From Variovorax sp. (lineage in GTDB: Bacteria; Pseudomonadota; Gammaproteobacteria; Burkholderiales; Burkholderiaceae_C): a stretch of 64,000 nucleotides of DNA. Numbering within the stretch: position 1 is the first letter of the stretch; each line of letters opens with the position of its first letter. Below are positions 30,763 through 38,823 of this stretch, in pieces. Below the pieces are notes generated by a model. It searched no databases. It saw nothing but the letters and a program-made list of their open reading frames with translations, and had not been told where the DNA came from. Position numbers and translations under genes: made by a program. The stretch lies in contig JAGIAI010000024.1 in NCBI GenBank assembly GCA_017744935.1, forward strand, positions 1-64,000. The letters are read 5' to 3'.

Positions 30763-30797
30763 CTGCGCGGCGCAAGGCATGAAATATTGCGGCGCAG
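30763..30797 (+). promoter_or_regulatory. Bulged inverted repeat just upstream of the patatin gene
   Basis: CTGCGC-gg-CGCAA at 30763-30775 and TTGCGGCGCAG at 30787-30797 pair over 11 bp with a two-base bulge and an 11-base loop. It ends 16 bp before ATG 30814, next to the Shine-Dalgarno. It could be an operator or an RNA hairpin affecting translation; no factor is identifiable. Confidence 0.4.
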
Positions 30798-30813
30798 AAC
30801 GACGAGGAGCGGC

Positions 30814-33800
30814 ATGGACGAAACCATCCAGCAGCTGGTAGGCGAGCGCCGCCGCGCGCTCCACGGCGTCGACGATGGTCACCGCCCATGGGGTCTCGCC
30901 TTGTCCGGTGGAGGCATCCGCAGTGCCACCTTCTGTCTCGGTCTGCTCAAGTCGCTGGCCGAGCGTCGGCAACTGCTGAAGTTCGACCTGATCTCGACCG
31001 TCTCGGGCGGGGGCTACGTCGGCGCCACGATCGGTCGCCTGTGCACCGACGCCAAGTCGCCGGACGATGTTCGCGAAATCGAGCGGGCGCTGGGCGACGT
31101 GGATCGCGCGCGCTTCGGTTGGTGGCTGCGCGCCAACGGCCGCTATCTCATTCCGGGCGGGCTGCGCGACACGCTCTTCGCCGTGGCGCTCTATCTGCGC
31201 AATCTGCTGGGTACGCACATCGAACTCGCGATCGCCGCAAGCCTCATCGGCATGGTGCTTGCCGCGACCAACCTGCTGCTGTGGGATGCGGTGTTCCGCG
31301 CGGTGGACCTCAACAGCGTACCGCCCGACTCGGTCAGCAGCGTCACCGACCTCGATGCGACGCAGTACGTGCGACTGCTGGTGGAATGGGCGACGCAATG
31401 GCCGACGTTGTGGTTCACGCTGGTGGGGCCCTTCATTGCTTCAGTCGTGCTCGCGTGCGCCTACTGGTCGGTGCGCGACAAGCCGTCGAACGCGTCGATG
31501 CTGCTGCAGATCGGGATGTGGCTCGCACTCGGCATCGGCGCGAGCCTGATCGGCGGGCCACTGGTCAAGCGCTACAGCGGGCCGGTGTGGATCACGCCGG
31601 CCTTCGTGGGCTTTTCGATGTGCTGGGTGGTCGCGCTGGTCTGGGTGCTGTTCAAGAGCCACCGGAAGGCGCCGGCCGCGATGCGCAACGAGCTCACCGA
31701 CAGGCTGGCCTCGGTCATCAATACCGCGCTGCTGATCGTGATGCTGGGCCTGCTCGACCGCAGCGCCTGGTGGCTTGCGGCGGAAGACTCTCAGCAGCGC
31801 GTGTCCTACGGTGCCGTGCTGCTGGTCCTGGCGGCCGCGCTGCGCGGCGTGCTGCCGATGCTGCTGTCGCACCGGCAGGAGATCCCGGGCGTCGGGAAGT
31901 CGCTCATGCTGACCATCGCGAGCCTGCTCGGCCTGACGCTCGCCTTCTGCCTCGCGGCATGGTGGATCGGCGTGGTCTACACGGTGACCTTGTTGCCCGT
32001 GTTCACCCCGGCGGGGCTCGATTTCACACGCGGCTGGGCGTGGCTTGGCACCATCGCGGTAATCATCGGCAGCTATGCGATCGTGACGGGGCGCAACTTC
32101 GCATTCCTCAACGTCTCGTCGCTCCACATGTTCTACAAGGCGCGCATCGTGCGTGGCTACCTTGGCGCTGCGAATGCGCGGCGGCTCGGCGCGAGCCCGG
32201 TCGACCAGGTCTCGGGGCTGGAGCCGCCGCAGGTGCCGGTGGGCGAGGTGGACCCGCACGACGACATCTCGCAGTTGCGCTACGCGCCTCACGTGCACGG
32301 CGGTCCGGTGCACTTGGCAAACATCTGCATCAATCAGACGCACAGCACCAAGGACAAGCTCTTCAATCGCGACCGCAAGAGCCAGCCGCTCACCGTGGGG
32401 CCGCTCGGCTGGATGCAGGCCGGAGGCGCGCACTGGACGCAGGCGCATGGCGACGGCGCGCTCACGCTCGGCGCGTGGACTGCGATCTCAGGCGCGGCCT
32501 TCGCGCCCGGGCTCGGGCGCTTGACGAAGCGCGGGCTCGCGACGCTCTCGGTGTTCGCCGGATTGCGGCTCGGCTACTGGTGGAACAGCGCGGACGCCGG
32601 TATCGTGCAGCGCGGCGCGGTGGTGCATTCGAGCCCGCTGCTGATGAAGTCGCGCTTCCTGCTGCTCGAATGCTTCGGCGCGTTTCCGGGCAGCAGCTCG
32701 GCCAACTGGTATCTGAGCGACGGTGGGCATTTCGAAAACACCGCCGCGTATGCGCTGCTGCGGCAGGAGGCCGCGCTGATCGTGATCGCGGACTGCGGCG
32801 CCGATCCCGACTACCGCTTCTGCGATCTCGAGGTCCTGATTCGTCGCGCGCGCATCGACCTCAATGCCGAGATCACCTTCATGAAGCCGCGGCCAGGTGC
32901 CGACTGGAAGCACCTGGAGGCCTTCGGCTCGCTCAACGACCTCGCATCTCCCAGCAGCCAGGCCTGCCTTGCGCTCGCCCAGGTGCGCTATGCGAGCGGC
33001 GCCACCGGGCAGATCGTGCTGGTGAAGCCGAACGTCTCGGCCTCGCTGCCGGTGGACCTGGTGAACTTCAAGGCGGCCAATCCGCTGTTTCCCCAGCAGC
33101 CGACCACCGACCAGTTCTTCGACGAGGCCCAGTGGGAGAGCTATTTCCGCCTCGGCGCAGAAATCGGCAATCGCCTGGAAGAGGAAATGCTCTCGCACGT
33201 CGCGTCGGGCGCCGTCGGCCTTTTCGTGCCCGACGACGGGCAGCCGGACTCGACACCACACGCGGTGAAGAGCGGCGACAAGGACAGCGCGACCGCAGCG
33301 GCAGTGGGCTCGATGAGCCGATTGCAGGCGCGCGTGCTGAAGGCCGGCGCGGTGACCGCCTCGATCGGCATCGGCACTGCCGCGACCTTTGGCGTGGCCG
33401 CGTGGCAGGGCATCGACAGCTGGCGCGCGCAACGGGCGGACCAGGAGAAGTCGGAAAACGGCGCCTTCAAGGATCTGACCGAACGCTGGGCCCACCTGCA
33501 CAGCGGCAACGGCAGCGGCGATGCGCCCGCTCTGCTGGCTGCGGAGCTTCTGCGCACAGGCGACCTGCTGTGCCGCGAGGGCAGCGACAACTTCATGGCG
33601 AGGTTCCGCCTGTCGGTGCGCATCGTCGATGACGCGAAGCAGGCTTGCGGCAACGAGGTGCCGGGCCAGCGCTCGCCCGCGTGCTTGCGGCTGCTCGATC
33701 CGGGCAACGGCATCGATTGCCTGCAACCCGCGCAGGCGCCGCCGTGCGCTCCGCGCTACTGGGCGCGTGACTACTCCGGACAGACCGGCTCGAAGCAGAA

Positions 33801-34371
33801 CTGCAGCGGCACCTTGCCCGAGCCCTGGCCGGTGGCTGTCTGGGTGCGCGACGTGCTGACCGGTCGACGGGGCGAAGAAACCCAGGTGGCGACTGCGCCT
33901 CCGCCTCCGCCTCCGCCGCCGCCCGTGGTGCTCCCTGGCGAGGCAACGCCGCCGACCTACGGGCCTGCGGCGCCCGGTGGCGGCAGCGTACCTACGCCCG
34001 CGCCTGCAACGCCGCCACCCGACGTCTGCGCGGGCGCGGTCATCTACATCCAGACCTACGGCACCGCCTTGCGCGACAAGGCGCGCAACTGGCGCGGACC
34101 CTGGCGTGCACTTGGCGCATCGGTGCCGCCGATCGAAGACGTGCTCAGCACCTCTCGTCGTGCAGGGCGCGCACCGCCGGTTGGCCATCCCGATCCGACG
34201 GTGGTCATCCGCGAGGAGTCGTCGCGCGCTTGCGCGCAGGCGCTCATCCAGACGGCGAATTCGCCCACCGGCCAGCCCTGGGTCATCAAGTTGCTTCCGC
34301 GATCGATCAAGGCCGAGCCGGGCGCGATCGAAGTCTGGCTGCCGCGGACCCGAGATGCGTCCGGGAACTGA
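30814..34371 (+). CDS. Giant membrane-embedded patatin-like phospholipase
   Basis: 1185 residues. Patatin-type lipid acyl hydrolase motifs are complete but far apart: oxyanion loop SGGGIRSATF at 31-40, nucleophile S64 in STVSGGGYVG, and the catalytic Asp D636 in YLSDGGHFEN. Between them lie about eight transmembrane segments (roughly residues 118-430). A further hydrophobic segment is near 842-860 (ASIGIGTAATFGVAAW), followed by a ~300-residue tail with a proline run at ~1027-1070 and several cysteines, likely periplasmic. ATG 30814 has a good GAGGAG site. The two catalytic halves would both be cytoplasmic. The substrate is unknown; phospholipid is the family expectation. Flanked by an MBL-fold lipoprotein and a CorA-like gene. 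Confidence 0.85.
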   Translation: MDETIQQLVGERRRALHGVDDGHRPWGLALSGGGIRSATFCLGLLKSLAERRQLLKFDLISTVSGGGYVGATIGRLCTDAKSPDDVREIERALGDVDRARFGWWLRANGRYLIPGGLRDTLFAVALYLRNLLGTHIELAIAASLIGMVLAATNLLLWDAVFRAVDLNSVPPDSVSSVTDLDATQYVRLLVEWATQWPTLWFTLVGPFIASVVLACAYWSVRDKPSNASMLLQIGMWLALGIGASLIGGPLVKRYSGPVWITPAFVGFSMCWVVALVWVLFKSHRKAPAAMRNELTDRLASVINTALLIVMLGLLDRSAWWLAAEDSQQRVSYGAVLLVLAAALRGVLPMLLSHRQEIPGVGKSLMLTIASLLGLTLAFCLAAWWIGVVYTVTLLPVFTPAGLDFTRGWAWLGTIAVIIGSYAIVTGRNFAFLNVSSLHMFYKARIVRGYLGAANARRLGASPVDQVSGLEPPQVPVGEVDPHDDISQLRYAPHVHGGPVHLANICINQTHSTKDKLFNRDRKSQPLTVGPLGWMQAGGAHWTQAHGDGALTLGAWTAISGAAFAPGLGRLTKRGLATLSVFAGLRLGYWWNSADAGIVQRGAVVHSSPLLMKSRFLLLECFGAFPGSSSANWYLSDGGHFENTAAYALLRQEAALIVIADCGADPDYRFCDLEVLIRRARIDLNAEITFMKPRPGADWKHLEAFGSLNDLASPSSQACLALAQVRYASGATGQIVLVKPNVSASLPVDLVNFKAANPLFPQQPTTDQFFDEAQWESYFRLGAEIGNRLEEEMLSHVASGAVGLFVPDDGQPDSTPHAVKSGDKDSATAAAVGSMSRLQARVLKAGAVTASIGIGTAATFGVAAWQGIDSWRAQRADQEKSENGAFKDLTERWAHLHSGNGSGDAPALLAAELLRTGDLLCREGSDNFMARFRLSVRIVDDAKQACGNEVPGQRSPACLRLLDPGNGIDCLQPAQAPPCAPRYWARDYSGQTGSKQNCSGTLPEPWPVAVWVRDVLTGRRGEETQVATAPPPPPPPPPVVLPGEATPPTYGPAAPGGGSVPTPAPATPPPDVCAGAVIYIQTYGTALRDKARNWRGPWRALGASVPPIEDVLSTSRRAGRAPPVGHPDPTVVIREESSRACAQALIQTANSPTGQPWVIKLLPRSIKAEPGAIEVWLPRTRDASGN

Positions 34372-34458
34372 GCTGCTGCGCCACGCAATTCACCTGCCGT
34401 GGTGATGACAGCGCATCGAACGGCGCGCCCAATCGTCCGCATCCCCAGGAGGACGGCC

Positions 34459-34776
34459 ATGGACACATCACCGATTGCAGGCCTCGTGGCCGCTTGCGCA
34501 TTGATCGCCGCGTGCGAGTCGCAACCCGCGGTGACCTTCGTCGCAAACGGCAGCCAGTTCAATGTGCTGAGCCTCACCGACGAACGGGACACGTGCGATG
34601 CGCCGGCGCGTCTCGGCTACCTGACGTGGTGGGACGGCGCCACGCTGCGCGGCTGCTGGGTGCGTGACGGCGCGTACATCCGCATCCGGATTACGGACAT
34701 GGACGACCTTCGCATCCCCGTCGGCGACTTTCGCAGCACCGAGATCGCGGACTACCGCAATCGCACGCTGGACTGA
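34459..34776 (+). CDS. Small predicted lipoprotein
   Basis: 105 residues. MDTSPIAGLVAACALIAAC is a short signal with lipobox IAAC (C19). The mature part contains FNVLSLTDERDTCDAP and YLTWWDGATLRGCWVRDGAY, with two cysteines that may pair, and reads as a small beta-sandwich. An AGGAGG Shine-Dalgarno lies nine bases before ATG 34459, one of the strongest in the window. It follows the patatin gene by 87 bp and ends 6 bp from the convergent CorA-like gene. No family recognised. Confidence 0.75.
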   Translation: MDTSPIAGLVAACALIAACESQPAVTFVANGSQFNVLSLTDERDTCDAPARLGYLTWWDGATLRGCWVRDGAYIRIRITDMDDLRIPVGDFRSTEIADYRNRTLD

Positions 34777-34782
34777 GCGGGC

Positions 34783-36477
34783 CTAGTCTCCGCCGGGTCG
34801 CCACACGCGCGCGAGCACGCCCAGCTTGGCGCGGAAGGTGGCGCGCTCGTCGGACAGCACGTCGATGAAGTCCGACAGCCGCTTCGACTTGACCATCGTG
34901 TAGACCGTGAGCCAGGTGGTGAGCACGAAGACGATGCCGAACCACGCGAGCTTGCGCCACATCGGCGAGTCTGCCTCGGCGAGCAGGTTCATGCCGAGGA
35001 AGCCGGTCGTGATGGTGCCGACCAGGCCGAAGAGCGTCACCACGGTGAGCCGCACCACCGTATTGGCCTGTCGGCGGAGGCTGTCGGCGTCGAGGTAGGT
35101 GTTCATGTCCGCGATGCGCTCCTTGACCTCCGCGTAGAGCGGATCGAGGCCGAGATGCGTGGTGCACAGGTGCGACAGCGCACGCACCTGCGCCTGCTCG
35201 GAAATCTCGTGGAACCAGTAGCGGTGCGTGAAGCGCAGGAAGCCTTCGAAGCACGCGCGGATCGCGCGCTTGAAGCGCTTGACGCTGGCCACGTCGTGGA
35301 TGTCGAGCCGGCGCAATGCCTCGACCAGCCGGTCCGAATACATCAGCAACGAGGCCTTCTGGAAGTGCGCGATCAGGAACAGCAGGAAATGCTGGTGACG
35401 AAACTGCGCAAGAACGCCGCGGTCGCGGCAGCAGAAGAAGTCAGAGTCCGCCTGGCCCACCACGACGAGTGCGCGCCCATTGCACAAGTAGCGCGTGTTC
35501 GGAGCGGCTCCAGCGTTGACCCAGAAGCGGTCGTAGCAGTAGCGCTGCTCGAAGTCGAGCATCAGGTCTTCGCCGAAGGGCAGGGGGCCTGTGCCTGATA
35601 CCGCCGGTTCGGCCGCGCCGGAGACCAGCGCAAGGCGTACGAAATCCGCCCGCGACAGCCGGCGCGGATCGTCGAGCGCGAGATAGGCCATCACCGGCAT
35701 GCGGTAGTACTCGATCTGGCGGTAGCGCAGCTCGCCGGCCTCGTCGGAATGGTCGAGCACCAGCGGCTGCATGAGCCACGCCCAGTGCGCCGCGATGCGC
35801 GGCGCGCGGTGTTCGGCCACGTGCGACAGAAAGGACTCGCGCTGCTGCGCATCGGACGCGGCCAGTACTTGCCCATCGGCGCCGAGCCACTCGACGCTGT
35901 GCATGCAGTGCAGCGCTTCGCCGTTCGCGTCCCAGCCGCCGGGATAGGCGCGGCCGAATCGGTAGAGGATCTCGTGCGCTATCGGCAGGCTGAGCATGTC
36001 GGCACCGACCTCGACATTGAGCATCACCACATCGACGTCGAAGAAGAAGTAGAGGTCGACATGCACCACCTGCAGCGTGATGGGTGCGTCGCCCGCATGC
36101 GGCCTCACGCGCACCGCAGCCACGTCGCTGCGACGGAAGACGCGCATCGGCGAATCGCCCCCAGGGTTTGCCGCACGGCCCCGGCGGCCATCGCCATACA
36201 GGAAGCGCTGCACGTAGGGCAGGAAGCTCACGAACTCGTTGTAGTGGCGCTCGTGAAAGCGATCGCTGCTGCCGGTGTATTCGTCGATCTCTTCGCGCCA
36301 CGGCGATGCATCGCCCATGTCGCGCAGCACTTGCCACGGGCCTCGCCTTGAAGGCTGGGCCTCGCGCGTCGTCATCAGGCGAACGGGCCACAGCAGGTTC
36401 TGGCGCAGGTGGTGCACCGTGGGGGCGCTCTCCTTGTCTGCCTGCTGTGCTCTTGCTTCTGTTGTTGTGTCCAGCAT
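34783..36477 (-). CDS. CorA-like (2-TM-GxN) membrane protein with long N-terminal domain
   Basis: 564 residues. The C terminus has the CorA-superfamily layout: a long helical region, first transmembrane helix ending in GFLGMN (G495-M496-N497), a short acidic loop (AEADSP) and a second helix LAWFGIVFVLTTWLTVYTMV. The GMN triplet forms the selectivity filter of CorA magnesium channels. The N-terminal ~430 residues are much larger than in ordinary CorA and show VVHVDLYFFFDVDVVMLNVE and HWAWLMQPLVLDHSD. Likely a homomeric inner-membrane divalent-cation channel or a regulator built on that scaffold. It converges on the patatin unit and diverges from the kgu operon. Confidence 0.75.
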   Translation of the reverse strand: MLDTTTEARAQQADKESAPTVHHLRQNLLWPVRLMTTREAQPSRRGPWQVLRDMGDASPWREEIDEYTGSSDRFHERHYNEFVSFLPYVQRFLYGDGRRGRAANPGGDSPMRVFRRSDVAAVRVRPHAGDAPITLQVVHVDLYFFFDVDVVMLNVEVGADMLSLPIAHEILYRFGRAYPGGWDANGEALHCMHSVEWLGADGQVLAASDAQQRESFLSHVAEHRAPRIAAHWAWLMQPLVLDHSDEAGELRYRQIEYYRMPVMAYLALDDPRRLSRADFVRLALVSGAAEPAVSGTGPLPFGEDLMLDFEQRYCYDRFWVNAGAAPNTRYLCNGRALVVVGQADSDFFCCRDRGVLAQFRHQHFLLFLIAHFQKASLLMYSDRLVEALRRLDIHDVASVKRFKRAIRACFEGFLRFTHRYWFHEISEQAQVRALSHLCTTHLGLDPLYAEVKERIADMNTYLDADSLRRQANTVVRLTVVTLFGLVGTITTGFLGMNLLAEADSPMWRKLAWFGIVFVLTTWLTVYTMVKSKRLSDFIDVLSDERATFRAKLGVLARVWRPGGD

Positions 36478-36527
36478 CGCGCCAGTGTAGGCATCCGCAT
36501 GACTTAGGGGAATCCCTATGACGGTTC

Positions 36528-36541
36528 TGAAACCGGTTTCA
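36528..36541. promoter_or_regulatory. PtxS-type operator palindrome
   Basis: TGAAACCGGTTTCA, a perfect 14-bp palindrome with the central CG typical of LacI-family operators. As I recall, the identical sequence is the binding site of PtxS, the 2-ketogluconate repressor of Pseudomonas. It lies two bases upstream of a -10-like box and controls an operon whose last gene is LacI-type, so binding by that protein is the natural inference. Confidence 0.75.
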
Positions 36542-36543
36542 CA

Positions 36544-36549
36544 TATACT
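36544..36549 (+). promoter_or_regulatory. -10 element of the kgu operon promoter
   Basis: TATACT, five of six matches to the sigma-70 -10 box, immediately 3' of the palindrome; the -35 region (around 36521, ACGGTT) is poor. A repressor on 36528-36541 would occupy the -35/-10 spacer. Transcription would begin near 36556. Confidence 0.5.
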
Positions 36550-36558
36550 GACCCGGCC

Positions 36559-36581
36559 CGCGATGAAGTGCGTTCATCGCG
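36559..36581 (+). promoter_or_regulatory. 5'-leader hairpin of the kgu operon
   Basis: CGCGATGAA/TTCATCGCG, a perfect 9-bp stem with loop GTGCG. It sits only a few bases after the predicted transcription start and 43 bp before the GTG of the first permease gene, so it would cap the mRNA with a stem-loop. It could alternatively be a second protein site. Confidence 0.5.
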
Positions 36582-36624
36582 AAATGCACCAACTGCGAAC
36601 ACGCACTCCAGTCCTGTTTCCTCC

Positions 36625-37296
36625 GTGAAATACCAATTCCAGTTCGACGCCGTTTTCGCCGCGTGGCCGCTGCTGCTGAAGGGCACATGGATCACGATCC
36701 AGCTCTCCCTCGTGGCGACGCTCCTGGGCCTGGTGGTGGCCATCTTCTGCGCCTGGGGCAAGGTCTCGGGGCCCAAGTGGCTGCGCTTCATCGTCAACGC
36801 GTACATCGAGGTCATCCGCAATACGCCGTTCCTGGTGCAGCTCTTCTTCTTTTTCTTCGCGCTGCCTGCAGTGGGCCTGCGGTGGTCGCCGTACACCGCT
36901 GCGTTGACGGCGATGGTCGTCAACCTCGGCGCGTATGCGGCAGAGATCGTCCGTGCCGGCATCGAGTCGATTCCCAAGGGCCAGATCGAGGCGGGCAGGG
37001 CGCTCAACCTCAAGAGCTGGGAGATCTTCCGCTTCATCATCATCAAGCCCGCGCTGAAGGCGATCTATCCCGCGCTCACCAGCCAGTTCATCCTGCTGAT
37101 GCTGAGCTCCGCAGTGGTGTCGGTGATCTCGGCGGACGACCTCACCTCGGTCGCGGCGAACCTGCAATCGCAGACCTTCCGCAGCTTCGAGATCTACATC
37201 GTGGTCGCGGGCATCTACCTCGCGCTGGCGCTGTCGTTTTCAGCGCTGTTCAAGCTGATCTATCGGCGCACCCTCAACTATCCGGACCGGCGCTGA
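36625..37296 (+). CDS. ABC transporter permease, polar-amino-acid type (1 of 2)
   Basis: 223 residues from the GTG at 36625; the frame is open to an earlier GTG at 36568, which lies in the leader hairpin loop. There are about five membrane segments and the EAA loop EAGRALNLKSWEIFRFIII near residue 140 that contacts the ATPase. It belongs to the His/Glu/Gln/Arg/opine permease family (GltJ/HisM group). It is the first gene of the kgu operon; the preceding operator and downstream kguEKD genes suggest the real cargo is 2-ketogluconate or a related sugar acid. The exact start is the least certain point. Confidence 0.85.
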   Translation: MKYQFQFDAVFAAWPLLLKGTWITIQLSLVATLLGLVVAIFCAWGKVSGPKWLRFIVNAYIEVIRNTPFLVQLFFFFFALPAVGLRWSPYTAALTAMVVNLGAYAAEIVRAGIESIPKGQIEAGRALNLKSWEIFRFIIIKPALKAIYPALTSQFILLMLSSAVVSVISADDLTSVAANLQSQTFRSFEIYIVVAGIYLALALSFSALFKLIYRRTLNYPDRR

Positions 37297-37301
37297 ACAC
37301 C

Positions 37302-37955
37302 ATGCGTACCTTCGGCTTTCCAGAATTCCTGTTCATCCTCCAGGCGGCCCAGTGGACGCTGGCGCTGTCAGCTATCGCCTTCATCGGTGGTGCGATCCTG
37401 GGGCTCGTCATTGCCCTGGCGCGGACTTCGGAGAACAGGGTGGCGCAGGTGCTGTCCACCGGCTTCATCCAGATCTTCCAGGGCACGCCGCTGCTGCTGC
37501 AGCTCTTCCTGATCTTCTTCGGCGCGCCAGTGCTGGGCTTCGACATCAATCCGTGGATTGCTGCCGGCGTGGCGCTCATCCTCAACAGCGCAGCTTTCCT
37601 TGGCGAGATCTGGCGCGGTTGCATCCAGGCGATTCCGCGCGGCCAGTGGGAGGCGGCGCATGCGCTCAACCTCAGCTACACCTCGCTCATGCGCGACGTG
37701 GTGCTGCCGCAGGCTTTCAAGATCGCGCTGCCGCCGACGGTGGGCTACGTGGTGCAGATCATCAAGGGTACTTCGCTCGCGGCCATCATCGGCTTCACCG
37801 AAGTCACGCGCGCCGGACAGATCATCAACAACGCGACCTTCCAGCCGCTGGAGGTGTTCACGACGGTGGCCGCGATCTACTTCGTCATCTGCTGGCCGCT
37901 GTCACTGCTGGCGGCGCGCATGGAGCGTCAACGCGCTCGTGCACTGGCCCGCTGA
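37302..37955 (+). CDS. ABC transporter permease, polar-amino-acid type (2 of 2)
   Basis: 217 residues, five bases after the first permease. Membrane segments at WTLALSAIAFIGGAILGLVI, LLLQLFLIFFGAPVLGF and others; the EAA motif is in WEAAHALNLSYTSLMRDVVL. It would form a heterodimeric channel with the preceding permease. Same family as GltK/HisQ. The ATG 37302 is clear. Confidence 0.9.
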   Translation: MRTFGFPEFLFILQAAQWTLALSAIAFIGGAILGLVIALARTSENRVAQVLSTGFIQIFQGTPLLLQLFLIFFGAPVLGFDINPWIAAGVALILNSAAFLGEIWRGCIQAIPRGQWEAAHALNLSYTSLMRDVVLPQAFKIALPPTVGYVVQIIKGTSLAAIIGFTEVTRAGQIINNATFQPLEVFTTVAAIYFVICWPLSLLAARMERQRARALAR

Positions 37956-37998
37956 ACGCTTCACTTCATTTCCACGTTATCAACTCAGGAGACTTCGC

Positions 37999-38796
37999 AT
38001 GATCCGTATGACCACCCGCCGCGCTGCCGTCGCAGCCCTCGGCCTGGGCGCCGCACTCACCGTGTTTGCACCGCTCGCTTCCGCGCAGAGCGTCGCCGAC
38101 ATCAAGAAGAAGGGCGAGATCACCATCGGCATGCTGGTCGATTTCCCGCCCTACGGCACGACCAACGCGCAGAACCAGCCCGACGGCTACGACGCCGACG
38201 TCGCCAAACTGCTCGCCAAGGACTGGGGCGTGAAGGCCAACATCGTGCCCGTCACCGGCCCGAACCGCATTCCCTTCCTGCTGACCAACAAGGTCGACTT
38301 GCTCGTTGCCTCGCTCGCGATCACCCCCGAGCGCGCGAAGCAGGTGCAGTTCTCGCAGCCCTATGCGGCCGCGACCATCGTGCTCTACGGCAAGAAGGCC
38401 CTGCCGATCAAGAGCGCTGCCGACCTGAAGAGCGTGCGCGTGGGCGTGGCCCGTGCGAGCACGCAGGACGTGGCCGTGACCAAGGCCGCGCCTGAAGGCA
38501 CCGAGATCCGCCGCTTCGACGACGACGCGTCCGCCATGCAGGCGCTGATGTCGGGCCAGGTCGATGCGATCGGCGCGTCGACCACCGTTGCCGCGCAGAT
38601 CGCCAAGCGCGTGCCGGCCGACACCTTCGAAAACAAGTTCACCCTGGTGCAGCAGAACATGGGCATCGCGATGCGTCCCGGCCAGGACGACCTGCTCAAG
38701 AACGTGAACGAGTTCGTGCAGAAGAACACCGCGAATGGCGAGCTGAACAAGCTCTACAACAAGTGGCTGCAGACCGATCTGCCCAAGCTGCAGTAA
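37999..38796 (+). CDS. Periplasmic substrate-binding protein, family 3
   Basis: 265 residues. A signal peptide (RRAAVAALGLGAALTVFAPL) ends at an ASAQ cleavage site. The mature protein shows the SBP_bac_3 pattern: KKGEITIGMLVDFPPYGTTN, PDGYDADVAKLLA, NKVDLLVASLAITPERAKQV and DAIGASTTVAAQIA. Such receptors mostly bind amino acids, but the operon context points to an acidic sugar. The Arg and Asp that usually hold the alpha-amino/carboxylate group should be compared with true amino-acid receptors to judge this. AGGAGA ribosome site before ATG 37999. Confidence 0.9.
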   Translation: MIRMTTRRAAVAALGLGAALTVFAPLASAQSVADIKKKGEITIGMLVDFPPYGTTNAQNQPDGYDADVAKLLAKDWGVKANIVPVTGPNRIPFLLTNKVDLLVASLAITPERAKQVQFSQPYAAATIVLYGKKALPIKSAADLKSVRVGVARASTQDVAVTKAAPEGTEIRRFDDDASAMQALMSGQVDAIGASTTVAAQIAKRVPADTFENKFTLVQQNMGIAMRPGQDDLLKNVNEFVQKNTANGELNKLYNKWLQTDLPKLQ

Positions 38797-38823
38797 GCAC
38801 CTAGGCCAACGCAGGGAACACCC

